This document shows positions 8,485 to 16,218 of a stretch of 59,766 nt of DNA, piece after piece. Position 1 is the stretch's first letter, and every line of letters starts with the position of its first letter. Position numbers and translations under genes: made by a program. The stretch lies in assembly GCA_026713105.1 (NCBI GenBank), contig JAPOPC010000022.1, positions 1-59,766 on the forward strand. Direction: 5' to 3'. The DNA is from Acidimicrobiaceae bacterium (GTDB lineage: Bacteria > Actinomycetota > Acidimicrobiia > Acidimicrobiales > Poriferisodalaceae). The notes beneath the pieces are model-generated. The model was given only the letters and a program-made list of their open reading frames with translations, had not been told where the DNA came from and did no database searches.

Positions 8485-10114
8485 CGACCGTACTGAAGCG
8501 CCCCGTGGCGAAGACAAGGCCGGCGGTGGGCGTGGCGACGCTGGCCGTGGGGCCGGTGGACCCGGCGGTGGGTCTGGCGAGGCTGGCCGTGGGGCTGGTG
8601 GACCCGGCGGTGGGCGTGGCGAGGCTGGCCGTGGGGCTGGTCGACCCGGCGGGGGGTCTGGCGTGACAGTGCCGCCGGCGGCGCGAAGGCTGGCCGGACG
8701 GCTCGCCGGCCTCGTTGGGCTGGCGCCCCAGGGCGGGTCTCCAGGAGTCGAGCCGGGCCTCGCGCCCACCCTCACTCCCGGCAGCGAATCCGGCTCAGAG
8801 TCGCGAGGCGCGCACTCCCCACCGTCCCCGTCACCGACAGCCGCCCAGTCGGCGTCAGCTTCCCGGTCTGCGTCCCGGTCCCGGTCTGCGTCCCGGTCCC
8901 GGTCGGCGTCAGCTTCCCCGTCAGCTTCCCGGTCCCGGTTCCGGTCGGCGTCGGCATCACCGCCCCCGTCCGGTCCCGGCGCCGACGCGGAGAGCTCACC
9001 ACCGGTCGGGGGCCGCCGGGGCGTCGACTTCGAGGTGATGAGCACCCGGCGCGGCCTGGGCACCCCCGCAGCGCTGCTGTTTCTCGTGCTGCTCGGCGTC
9101 ATCGCCTGGACGGCCGGCAGCCGCGGCTACCGCTGGGTGGCCGAACAGCTCGACCCGCCCGGCGAACCCACCGGCGAGATCGTGCTGACGCTGCCGCCCG
9201 GATCGAGCACAGCGAGCATCTCCGACCTGCTCGCAGAACACAGCGTCGTTCCCAGTTCACGGGCCTACGAGTGGTACGTGAGGTTCAAGGGCGGCCCGCT
9301 GTTCCAAGCCGGCGAGTACACGTTCCAGTCCAATTCGTCGGTGTGGGAGACCATGGCCGTGCTCGAAGCCGGGCCGAGCCGGGTCGCGCAGGCCGCTCAG
9401 CAGCCGCTCACGATTCCCGAAGGTCGGACAGTGGCGCAGATGGCCGCGCAGTTGGACGAGGTGGCGGATCTGAGCTTCAACGGCAGGGACTTCCTCGTGG
9501 CCGTGCGGGAGCGCCCGGTCCTCTCGCTGGTGGCACCGGTGCCCCCGGTGCTGCCCGATGGGGTCATCGATCCGGCCGAGGGACAGCTCTTCGCCGACAC
9601 GTACTTCTTCGACTCCCAGACGAGCGCTGAGCAGCTGGTGGCGCTGATGGTCGACCGGCTCGATGCCGTGCTGACCGAGCTGGGCTACGACGATGCCCCG
9701 CGCCGGGTGGGCCTGACGCCGTATGAGGCGTTGATCGTGGCCAGCATGATCGAGCGCGAGGCCCAGCGCCCCGAAGACCGGGCCAAGGTGGCCCGGGTGA
9801 TCTACAACCGGCTGGCTCGGGGATGGTCGCTCGGCCTCGACGCCACCGTCGTCTACGCAGTCGGGACCCAGGAGCTGACCGCCGAGCTGCTGGCAGTCAA
9901 CTCCCCGTACAACACCCGGGTGCTCGTCGGGCTGCCCCCGACGCCGATTGCCGCACCGGGTCGGGCGTCGCTCGAGGCGGCACTGAATCCGCAGGACGGG
10001 CCATGGATGTTCTTCGTGCTGACGTCGCCGGACGGAACCCTGTCGTTCTCGGAGACTGACGAGGAATTCCAGCGCGACAAGGCGGTCTGCCAGGAGCTGG
10101 GGCTCTGCGGCTGA
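8477..10114 (+). CDS. mltG: Endolytic murein transglycosylase MltG with long low-complexity N-terminus
   Basis: 545 residues from GTG 8477. Residues 1-185 are low complexity: three 14-residue Gly/Ala/Arg repeats (20-61), then a Ser/Arg-rich stretch. A single membrane segment follows (about 195-215, TPAALLFLVLLGVIAW). The YceG/MltG domain follows, with LTIPEGRTVAQMA, the catalytic glutamate in ASMIEREAQ, VARVIYNRL, and SPYNTRVLVGLPPTPI. The enzyme cuts nascent peptidoglycan glycan strands outside the membrane, and the N-terminal tail should be cytoplasmic. Family members are usually 330-400 residues, so the tail is an expansion. GTG 8477 overlaps the ruvX stop. Confidence 0.93.
   Translation: MADDRTEAPRGEDKAGGGRGDAGRGAGGPGGGSGEAGRGAGGPGGGRGEAGRGAGRPGGGSGVTVPPAARRLAGRLAGLVGLAPQGGSPGVEPGLAPTLTPGSESGSESRGAHSPPSPSPTAAQSASASRSASRSRSASRSRSASASPSASRSRFRSASASPPPSGPGADAESSPPVGGRRGVDFEVMSTRRGLGTPAALLFLVLLGVIAWTAGSRGYRWVAEQLDPPGEPTGEIVLTLPPGSSTASISDLLAEHSVVPSSRAYEWYVRFKGGPLFQAGEYTFQSNSSVWETMAVLEAGPSRVAQAAQQPLTIPEGRTVAQMAAQLDEVADLSFNGRDFLVAVRERPVLSLVAPVPPVLPDGVIDPAEGQLFADTYFFDSQTSAEQLVALMVDRLDAVLTELGYDDAPRRVGLTPYEALIVASMIEREAQRPEDRAKVARVIYNRLARGWSLGLDATVVYAVGTQELTAELLAVNSPYNTRVLVGLPPTPIAAPGRASLEAALNPQDGPWMFFVLTSPDGTLSFSETDEEFQRDKAVCQELGLCG
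8534..8659 (+). repeat. Three tandem copies of a 42-bp coding repeat in mltG
   Basis: Residues 20-61 of MltG are three 14-residue units of the form G-(D/E)-A-G-R-G-A-G-(G/R)-P-G-G-G-(S/R), also nearly identical at DNA level. In-frame copy-number change would leave the enzyme intact. Confidence 0.9.
8847..8957 (+). repeat. Degenerate Ser/Arg-coding tandem repeat in mltG
   Basis: Alternating TCGGCGTCAGCTTCC and CGGTCCCGG-type blocks encode SASRSASRSRSASRSRSAS-like sequence in the cytoplasmic tail of MltG. The short-period structure suggests slippage-driven growth. Confidence 0.8.
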
Positions 10115-10146
10115 ACAACCGCAGCCGTCGGTGGGAGATGCTCACG

Positions 10147-10152
10147 TAAGCT
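10147..10152 (+). promoter_or_regulatory. -10-like box for aroE, leaderless
   Basis: TAAGCT ends six bases before GTG 10159, supporting that GTG as a leaderless start. Confidence 0.4.
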
Positions 10153-10158
10153 CGCAGC

Positions 10159-11097
10159 GTGCTCATGTCGGGCGGGCCATCGGATGGGGAGAATATGCCG
10201 ATGTCCGTTCCGACAGGCCATACACGCGTTGCGGGTGTGATCGGTGATCCCGTACGCCACACGCTGAGCCCGGCGCTGCACAACGCGGCATTTGCGCGAC
10301 TGGGCCTGGACTGGACCTACGTCGCGTTCGAGATTCCCGCTGGCCGCGCCGCCGACGCGCTCGCTGCGATGCGGGTGCTGGGGATCGAAGGGCTGTCGGT
10401 CACGATGCCCCACAAGCGCGATGCAGCGGTTGCGTGCGACGAGCTGTCGCCAGCGGCCGAGCTGCTGGGGGCGGTCAACTGTGTGCGCCGCGACGGCGAC
10501 CGGCTTATCGGCGAGAACACCGACGGCGCAGGGTTCCTGCGGTCGCTGCGCAACCAGGCAGGGGCAGACCCCGCAGGGCTGCACGCCGTCGTGCTGGGCG
10601 CCGGCGGGGCCGCGCGGGCGGTGATCGCTGCCCTGGCAGCCGAGGGGGCGTCGGTGACGGTCGTGAATCGCTCGCCCGATGCCGCCGAACGGGCTGCGGC
10701 ACTGGGCACCGCGGCTGCGAGCGTCGCGGCTGCGGCATCGGGCGCGCTGTCGGGCGTTGCGGCATCGGGCGCGCTGTCGGGTGCTGTGGAGGTGGGCGGC
10801 CCGGACGCAGTGCGCGACGCCGACATCGTGGTGAACGCCACACCGCTCGGCATGAGCCACGGCGATCCGCTGCCGGTCGACCCAGTGCTGCTGCGCGGCA
10901 GCCAGATCGTTGTGGATCTCATCTACCGGAGCGAGCCGACGCCACTGCTCGACGCTGCCGCGCAGGCGGGTGCGACCACGCTGAACGGCGTCGGAATGCT
11001 CTTGTTTCAAGCCGCTGAGCAGTTCAGTATGTGGACCGGCCACGACGCTCCCATCGACGCGATGGCGGCGGCTGTCGGCCTCGACCTCGCCGGGTAG
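10159..11097 (+). CDS. aroE: Shikimate dehydrogenase
   Basis: 312 residues from GTG 10159 (ATG 10165 and ATG 10195 are alternatives; the family match starts near residue 22). Shikimate-binding residues are visible in IGDPVRHTLSPALHNAAF and VTMPHKRDA (the catalytic Lys), with the NADP-binding loop VLGAGGAARAV and NRSPDAAERA. It reduces 3-dehydroshikimate to shikimate. An Ala/Ser/Gly-rich insertion at about residues 185-215 includes a 9-residue direct repeat (AASGALSGV, AASGALSGA). It lies in an aro cluster with aroB and aroQ downstream. Confidence 0.93.
   Translation: MLMSGGPSDGENMPMSVPTGHTRVAGVIGDPVRHTLSPALHNAAFARLGLDWTYVAFEIPAGRAADALAAMRVLGIEGLSVTMPHKRDAAVACDELSPAAELLGAVNCVRRDGDRLIGENTDGAGFLRSLRNQAGADPAGLHAVVLGAGGAARAVIAALAAEGASVTVVNRSPDAAERAAALGTAAASVAAAASGALSGVAASGALSGAVEVGGPDAVRDADIVVNATPLGMSHGDPLPVDPVLLRGSQIVVDLIYRSEPTPLLDAAAQAGATTLNGVGMLLFQAAEQFSMWTGHDAPIDAMAAAVGLDLAG
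10732..10785 (+). repeat. 27-bp direct tandem repeat inside aroE
   Basis: Two adjacent 27-base copies (10732-10758 and 10759-10785) encode AASGALSGV and AASGALSGA in a loop of the nucleotide-binding domain. The duplication is in frame. Confidence 0.85.
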
Positions 11098-11151
11098 CAC
11101 CCCGGACCACAAGCGGCCCGAGCGGCCGCGGGCGACCGGGGAGCCACCAGC

Positions 11152-11256
11152 GTGACGATCATGACCGCCTCCCGTTGTGCTTGTGCTCCATCGACCTGCC
11201 GCCCGGCTGGCTCATGTGAGGGCCACGGCGGGGCAGTCCTGGTGGCGGCTCGATGA
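11152..11256 (+). CDS. Possible Cys-rich micro-ORF coupled to prepilin peptidase
   Basis: A 34-codon frame from GTG 11152 reads VTIMTASRCACAPSTCR and then PAGSCEGHGGAVLVAAR. Its TGA overlaps the ATG of the next gene as ATGA. Four cysteines (C-x-C, C, C) could bind a metal or form disulfides. No homolog is recalled. The frame may be chance in GC-rich DNA; the stop/start overlap is the only positional support. Confidence 0.25.
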   Translation: MTIMTASRCACAPSTCRPAGSCEGHGGAVLVAAR

Positions 11257-11912
11257 CCGGGCCCTACGTGATCGCGGGTGCGGCGGTCGGATTCGGCGGG
11301 GCAGCGGCGGGCGTCGTGGTCGTACGTTGGGCGCGACGAGTCTTCGGCGTCGGCCTGCATGCGGCGGCGGCAATTGCGTCGTGCGTCGTCGTGGCGGCCT
11401 TGCTGGCGCTGCGTTTCCACCACAGCGCTTACCTCGCACCGTTGCTCGCGTTCGGATGGGCAGGAGTCGTCATCTCGGGCATCGACCTGCGCACCCACCT
11501 GATCCCCACACGGCTGCTGCGTGCGGCTGCCGCCATCGCTGTTCCGCTGGTGTGCGCCGCGGCAGCGATCGAAGGCGGATTGGCCGCCATGGCACGAGCG
11601 AGCGTCGCCGCGGCTCTTGGAGGGTGTGCCGGATGGGCGATGCTCCACCTTGTGTGGCTTGCCGCCAAGGGCGGCCTGGGCTACGGCGACGTGCGGCTCG
11701 GCGGGTACCTGGGCATGCACCTGGGCCTGGGCGGATTCACCCTGGTGCTGTGGGGCCTGCTGGCCGGATTCGCCATCGCCGCGCTCGTCGGCGCAGTCGG
11801 GGTGGTCGTGCTGCGTCGCGGCTCCAAATACCGGTTCGCGCTCGGTCCGTCGCTGGTCGCCGGTGCGCTCGCCGCCCTGTGGTGGTCTGCGCCGGGCGGG
11901 TTCGCCGTTTGA
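11253..11912 (+). CDS. Prepilin peptidase, A24 family (TadV/PilD-like)
   Basis: 219 residues with about six membrane segments. The two catalytic aspartates of the A24 family are visible: one in SGIDLRTHLIPTRLL and one in GLGYGDVRLG (the GxGD motif). It lacks the N-terminal methyltransferase domain of large PilD enzymes. It would cleave class III signal peptides of pilins at the inner face of the membrane. It is the only prepilin peptidase in the window and probably serves the Tad-like operon at 16219-26560. A prepilin peptidase gene in the aro cluster is common in actinobacteria. Confidence 0.88.
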   Translation: MTGPYVIAGAAVGFGGAAAGVVVVRWARRVFGVGLHAAAAIASCVVVAALLALRFHHSAYLAPLLAFGWAGVVISGIDLRTHLIPTRLLRAAAAIAVPLVCAAAAIEGGLAAMARASVAAALGGCAGWAMLHLVWLAAKGGLGYGDVRLGGYLGMHLGLGGFTLVLWGLLAGFAIAALVGAVGVVVLRRGSKYRFALGPSLVAGALAALWWSAPGGFAV

Positions 11913-11922
11913 GGCACATCGG

Positions 11923-11928
11923 TACCCT
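11923..11928 (+). promoter_or_regulatory. -10-like box for aroB
   Basis: TACCCT lies five bases before GTG 11934 and eight before ATG 11937, consistent with a leaderless transcript starting at one of them. Confidence 0.4.
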
Positions 11929-11933
11929 CGCCC

Positions 11934-12995
11934 GTGATGGGGGACATCATCCGCGTCGACGTTCCGCTGGGCGATCGCTCGTACCCGGTGCTGGTCGGTG
12001 CCGGTGCGCGCCATCAACTCGCCTCGGTCCTCGCTGCGACGCCGCTGACGGCCCGAGCGCGCCGTGCTGCGGTGGTCACACAGCCGGGCATCGGCGTCGA
12101 CGTCGACCCAGGCATCGGGTTCGAGACGTTCACCATTCCCGACGGCGAGCAGGTCAAGGAGCTGGCCACCGTGGGGGAGCTGTGCAGCGGCTTCGCCCGC
12201 TGCGGCCTGACGCGTCGAGATGTCGTGGTGGGTGTCGGGGGAGGCGTGGTCACCGACGTGGCCGGCTTCGCAGCGGCCGTGTACCACCGGGGGATCGCGG
12301 TCGTACACGTCGCCACCACGCTGCTGGGTCAGATCGACGCTGCCGTCGGCGGCAAGACGGGCGTGAATCTCGCCGAGGGCAAGAACCTCGTGGGGGCGTT
12401 CTGGCAGCCCGCCGCGGTGCTGTGCGACACCAGTGTGCTCGACACGCTGCCCGAGCGCGAGCTGCGCGCCGGGCTGGGCGAGCTCGCGAAGTACCACTTC
12501 ATCGACAGTCCGGCTGCTGAGCGCTGGCTCGCCATGACCGACGGCGGCGATCTGGGCGCGCTCGGCATCGACGAGCGGGTTGCGGCGTGCGTGGACATCA
12601 AGGCCGAAGTGGTCGCATCTGACGAGACCGAGAGCGGCCGGCGGGCGTTGCTGAACTACGGGCACACCCTGGGTCACGCGCTCGAGATCGCCGGACGGTT
12701 CGATCTGCGCCATGGCGAGGCCGTGGCCATCGGGCTGCGGTATGCGGCAGTGGTGGCCCGCCTGCTCGGACGCATCGACGACGACCGGGTGGCCGCCCAC
12801 GAGCGGGTGCTCGAGGCCTACGGGCTCGACGGGGCCCTGCCTGCGGGCATCGACCACGACGAGATCATCGAGCTGTTCGGCCGCGACAAGAAGGCCGCCG
12901 ACGGCATCACCTTCGTGCTTGACGGTCCCCGGGGCCTCGAAGTGGTGCCAGGCGTCGACCCCGGCGTGCTCCGCCGAGCACTGGAGCAGATGTGA
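11934..12995 (+). CDS. aroB: 3-dehydroquinate synthase
   Basis: 353 residues, full length. NAD-binding loop GVGGGVVTDVAGFAAAVYHRG, the VATTLLGQIDAAVGGKTGVNL segment, zinc ligands in ELAKYHFI and LNYGHTLGHALE, and HGEAVAIGL are all present. It converts DAHP to 3-dehydroquinate, the second shikimate step. GTG 11934 is followed at once by ATG 11937. aroQ, the next enzyme of the pathway, lies 61 bases downstream. aroC and aroK, often found just before aroB in actinobacteria, are not here. Confidence 0.95.
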   Translation: MMGDIIRVDVPLGDRSYPVLVGAGARHQLASVLAATPLTARARRAAVVTQPGIGVDVDPGIGFETFTIPDGEQVKELATVGELCSGFARCGLTRRDVVVGVGGGVVTDVAGFAAAVYHRGIAVVHVATTLLGQIDAAVGGKTGVNLAEGKNLVGAFWQPAAVLCDTSVLDTLPERELRAGLGELAKYHFIDSPAAERWLAMTDGGDLGALGIDERVAACVDIKAEVVASDETESGRRALLNYGHTLGHALEIAGRFDLRHGEAVAIGLRYAAVVARLLGRIDDDRVAAHERVLEAYGLDGALPAGIDHDEIIELFGRDKKAADGITFVLDGPRGLEVVPGVDPGVLRRALEQM

Positions 12996-13056
12996 CTGTC
13001 GCCATCGGCGGATGCTCCGGCCGGCGACGCCTCGCGGCGCGGGGCTGAGCCAAGCC

Positions 13057-13563
13057 ATGCCTCGCCACGTCGTGCTGCTGCTGTCGGGTCCGAACCTGAA
13101 CCTGCTGGGCACCCGCCAGCCCGAGATCTACGGCACCGACACGCTGCTCGACCACGTACAGGCCGCTCGCCGGGCAGCCACCGAGCTCGGCTGGGATCTC
13201 GAGCACCGCCAGAGCAACCACGAGGGCGACCTCGTCGATGCCGTGCACGCGGGCATCGGCCGGGTCGAGGCGATCGTGGTGAACCCCGGCGCGCTCACCC
13301 ACTACGGCTGGTCGCTGCATGATGCGCTCGCCGCCTTCGATGGGCCGATCGTGGAGCTGCACCTGTCGGAGCCCCGCGAGCGCGAGTCGTGGCGGCACCA
13401 CTCGGTAGTGGAGCCGTTGGCGACCGCCCGAGTGGCGGGCCAGGGCGGCGCCGGCTACCCCCAAGCGGTTGCGCTGGCCATTGAGGCGGCGGCTGGCGAG
13501 GCCCCCACCGCCGCGCCCGACAGCGGCGACGCAGCCGACACTGGCGATTCAGGCGACCGGTGA
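13057..13563 (+). CDS. aroQ: Type II 3-dehydroquinate dehydratase
   Basis: 168 residues from ATG 13057. Family motifs: LLLSGPNLNLLGTRQPEIYG (with the catalytic Tyr), HRQSNHEGDLVD, VVNPGALTHYGWSLHDAL, and VELHLSEPRERESWRHHSV. It dehydrates 3-dehydroquinate to 3-dehydroshikimate. The C-terminal 20 residues (APDSGDAADTGDSGDR) are an acidic extension beyond the typical fold. The last codons run close to the efp leader. Confidence 0.95.
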   Translation: MPRHVVLLLSGPNLNLLGTRQPEIYGTDTLLDHVQAARRAATELGWDLEHRQSNHEGDLVDAVHAGIGRVEAIVVNPGALTHYGWSLHDALAAFDGPIVELHLSEPRERESWRHHSVVEPLATARVAGQGGAGYPQAVALAIEAAAGEAPTAAPDSGDAADTGDSGDR

Positions 13564-13651
13564 TCGTGGCAGGCCGTCGTGACGGTGAGCTGTGCTTGTA
13601 CCGTCCCGCTGCGAACCTGTGAAGCACCCAGGCTGACTCCGAGGCGTTGAC

Positions 13652-14218
13652 ATGGCCATTTCCACTGCCGATTTCCGCAACGGCATGACGCTCGATCTCG
13701 CCGACGGGTTGTTCCAGCTCACCGAGTTCCAGCACGTCAAGCCCGGCAAGGGCGGCGCTTTCGTGCGGACCACGCTCAAGAACGTTCGCACCGGTGCCAC
13801 GTTGGAGCGCACGTTCCGGGCGGGCGAGCGCATGGAACGCGCCGTCATCGACCAGCGCGACATGCAGTACCTGTACGCCGACGGCGACTCCTTGGTGTTC
13901 ATGGACACCGACAGCTACGAGCAGCTCCCGGTGAGCCGGGCGGCCGCCGGCAGCGCCACGAACTTCCTGGTCGAAGGCGAGATGGCCACGGTGGTGCGCT
14001 ACGGCGACGAGGTGCTCGGCGTGGAGCTGGCTGCCTCGGTGGTGCTGGAGGTGGCCGACACCGACCCTGGCGTGCAGGGCGACCGGGTGTCGGGCGCCCG
14101 CAAGCCGGCCACCATGTCCACCGGGCTGGTGGTGCAGGTTCCCCTGTTCATCGAGACCGGCGAGCGGCTGAAAATCGACACCCGCAGCGGCGACTACATC
14201 GAGCGGTCCCGCGGCTGA
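13652..14218 (+). CDS. efp: Elongation factor P
   Basis: 188 residues, three beta-barrel domains as usual. The tip loop reads HVKPGKGGAF with K33 at the position that is modified, or acts unmodified, in other bacteria. Domain III ends GERLKIDTRSGDYIERSRG. It relieves ribosome stalling at polyproline, relevant here because several proteins of the window contain Pro-rich runs. It has a leader of about 85 bases after aroQ. No modification enzyme gene is nearby. Confidence 0.96.
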   Translation: MAISTADFRNGMTLDLADGLFQLTEFQHVKPGKGGAFVRTTLKNVRTGATLERTFRAGERMERAVIDQRDMQYLYADGDSLVFMDTDSYEQLPVSRAAAGSATNFLVEGEMATVVRYGDEVLGVELAASVVLEVADTDPGVQGDRVSGARKPATMSTGLVVQVPLFIETGERLKIDTRSGDYIERSRG

Positions 14219-14256
14219 CGCCGCAGGGTCGTTGATCGGGGCCGAGGCCCGCTGCC

Positions 14257-14682
14257 ATGAACCGTCCCGCCGACCCGTTCGCCGCTCCCGACGAGCCGAC
14301 TCGCCGCCGGGAGGCGCGCCAGCGCTCGGTGGAACTGCTGTACGAGGCCGAGATGAAGTCGTGCGAGCTGGCAGACGTGCTTGCCGAACAAGTCAGCGAC
14401 CTCGATCCGTTTGCACTCTTGCTGGCCTCCAGCGTCGCCTCCCAGCGTGACGCCCTGGTCGAGCGGTTGGCCGGGCTGCTGGCTGAGGGTTGGACGCCCG
14501 AGCGCCTTGGCATCTGCGATCGGCTGATCCTGCTGCAGGGACTCTTCGAGCTTGAGCGAGGGTCTGCTCCCGCCGCCGTGGTCATCAATGAAGCCGTCGA
14601 GCTGGCGCACCGCCTCGGCGCCACCGATCGCAGCGGCGCCCTCGTGAACGGCGTGCTCGCTGCGGCCCACAGCAGATCATGA
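14257..14682 (+). CDS. nusB: Transcription antitermination factor NusB
   Basis: 141 residues. Motifs RREARQRSVELLYEAEM at the start, WTPERLGICDRLILLQGLFEL and VVINEAVELAHRLGATDRSGALVNGVL at the end match the NusB RNA-binding fold. It acts with NusE at boxA of rRNA operons. It follows efp, a conserved pairing. Its stop codon lies in the first unit of a 14-bp tandem repeat. Confidence 0.94.
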   Translation: MNRPADPFAAPDEPTRRREARQRSVELLYEAEMKSCELADVLAEQVSDLDPFALLLASSVASQRDALVERLAGLLAEGWTPERLGICDRLILLQGLFELERGSAPAAVVINEAVELAHRLGATDRSGALVNGVLAAAHSRS

Positions 14683-14726
14683 CGGCCAGAACGTGATGGC
14701 CAGATCGTGATGGCCAGATCATGATG
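14675..14726 (+). repeat. 14-bp tandem repeat across the nusB stop codon
   Basis: About 3.5 copies of a unit close to GATCGTGATGGCCA start at 14675, 14689, 14703 and 14717. The first copy contains the nusB stop codon, and the array fills the gap to the transporter gene. Confidence 0.8.
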
Positions 14727-14734
14727 TACGGGTC

Positions 14735-15985
14735 GTGAGTCCAGCCGGCGGTCCGCTGCCGCCGCGGCGGATCGGCGAACGGGAGCTGGTCTTCCTGCTG
14801 GGTGCCATCAGCGCCACCACGGCGCTCGGCATCGACATGGCCCTGCCGGCCTTCGGTGAGATCCGGCTCGGCCTGGGGCTCGCTGCCGACTCGCCCCGTG
14901 TCGCGCTGACAGTCACCCTGTACTTCTTCGGCCTGGCGGGCGCGCAGATGCTCTATGGCCCCTTCACCGATCGCTTCGGCCGCAAGCCGGTGCTGTACGC
15001 GGGCCTCGCGCTGTACACCCTCGGGGCGCTGGGCTCAGCACTGGCGCCGACGTTCGGGTTCCTGATCGCCAGCCGGCTGATCTGGGGCATCGGCGCAGCG
15101 GGGCCCCGTGCCCTCTCGCTGGCTATCGGCCGCGACCTCTATGAGGGGGACCGGCTGGGACGGGTGCTGTCGACAGTGGCAGCGGTCTTCATGATGGTGC
15201 CCGCTATTGCGCCATTGCTGGGACAGGCAGTGCTGGCCCTCGGCTCGTGGCGCTGGGTGATGTCCGCGCCGATGGTGTTGACAGTGGTGCTGGCGCTGTG
15301 GATCATCCGGCTGCCCGAATCGCTCCCGCCGCAGCGTCGCCGCCCGCTGACACTCGGCCGAACCCGCGAAGCCATCGTCGCCGTGTTCTCCAACAAGCTC
15401 ACGATCGGCTCGGCGCTTGCAGTCATGTTCGACATGGGCTCGTTCTTCGCGTTCTTGGGCAGCAGCCAGCTCCTCTTCGACGACGTGTACGGCCGCGGCG
15501 ACGTGTTCGCGTTCTACTTCGCCGCAATGAGCGTGTTCATGGGGCTGGTGGTGTTCACCGGGAGCCGTCAGGTGATCCGAGTGGGCGCTGATCGGATGAT
15601 CGTGACGCTCATGCCGGTCACGGTGTGCCTGTCGGTTGCGCTTGCGTTGTGGTCGTGGCAGGCCGGCGGCCAGCCCTGGTTCTTCGGCTGGTTCGCCGTC
15701 ATCGTGGTGATCAATGCGGTGCGCACGTTCGTCAACCCGCTGATCCAGGCCCAGGCCATGGGGCCGATGGGCGAGCTGGCCGGCACTGCATCTGCGGTGA
15801 TCGGCACGATCTCGTTGGGCGGCGGTGCGGTGCTGGCCATGCTCATCGACCGCAGGATCGCAGGCTCGGTGACGCCACTGGTGATGGCATACGCGGGATA
15901 TGGGGCGATCAGCCTGGCGTTCGCCCTGTGGGCACTCCGGCACCGGCCAACGGTCGCTTCCCCCGACCATTCTCCGGCCTCTTAA
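14735..15985 (+). CDS. MFS multidrug transporter, Bcr/CflA type
   Basis: 416 residues with twelve membrane segments. It starts at GTG 14735, the only in-frame start near the conserved ERELVFLLGAISATTALGIDMALPA. The MFS loop motif is seen as GPFTDRFGRKPVLYAGL between segments 2 and 3, and RLIWGIGAAGPRALSLAIGRDLYEG matches the Bcr/CflA drug:H+ antiporter group. It probably exports small toxic molecules; the substrate cannot be told. It is the first gene of the accessory block separating nusB from pyrR. Confidence 0.85.
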   Translation: MSPAGGPLPPRRIGERELVFLLGAISATTALGIDMALPAFGEIRLGLGLAADSPRVALTVTLYFFGLAGAQMLYGPFTDRFGRKPVLYAGLALYTLGALGSALAPTFGFLIASRLIWGIGAAGPRALSLAIGRDLYEGDRLGRVLSTVAAVFMMVPAIAPLLGQAVLALGSWRWVMSAPMVLTVVLALWIIRLPESLPPQRRRPLTLGRTREAIVAVFSNKLTIGSALAVMFDMGSFFAFLGSSQLLFDDVYGRGDVFAFYFAAMSVFMGLVVFTGSRQVIRVGADRMIVTLMPVTVCLSVALALWSWQAGGQPWFFGWFAVIVVINAVRTFVNPLIQAQAMGPMGELAGTASAVIGTISLGGGAVLAMLIDRRIAGSVTPLVMAYAGYGAISLAFALWALRHRPTVASPDHSPAS

Positions 15986-16092
15986 CCCGTCAGCGGCTCG
16001 GATGCCAGCCCGTTTGGGGCGTGGCTGCCGACGCGTCAGGGCATTCGGCGCTCGCGCACGCAGGCGAACGTGACCGGCGCGTTTCCCGTGTC

Positions 16093-16134
16093 GTTTCAAA
16101 TAAATAGAAAATGATTGGAATAATATGAAACAAC
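16093..16134 (+). promoter_or_regulatory. AT-rich promoter region of the Tad-like operon
   Basis: This 42-base stretch is the most AT-rich segment of the window and stands out from its GC-rich surroundings. It contains TTCAAA, AAATGATTGGAA and TAATAT (about 16120-16126). A canonical 17-base spacing cannot be drawn with confidence. It lies about 85 bases before the first gene of the operon and is its likely promoter and regulator-binding region. Confidence 0.5.
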
Positions 16135-16218
16135 TCGCCTAGAACTCGCCATGACTCCCCAGCAACGGCCCCGACGAAGTGAGGCGGCTGCGGAAGGCGA
16201 GTTCTCAGGAGCGGTGTG

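Noticed and set aside
8463..8666. Small frame of 67 codons across the mltG repeat (VGVATLAVGPVDPAVG-like)
   Set aside because: It is an alternate-frame translation of the 42-bp repeat in mltG; the mltG frame is continuous with the enzyme domain.
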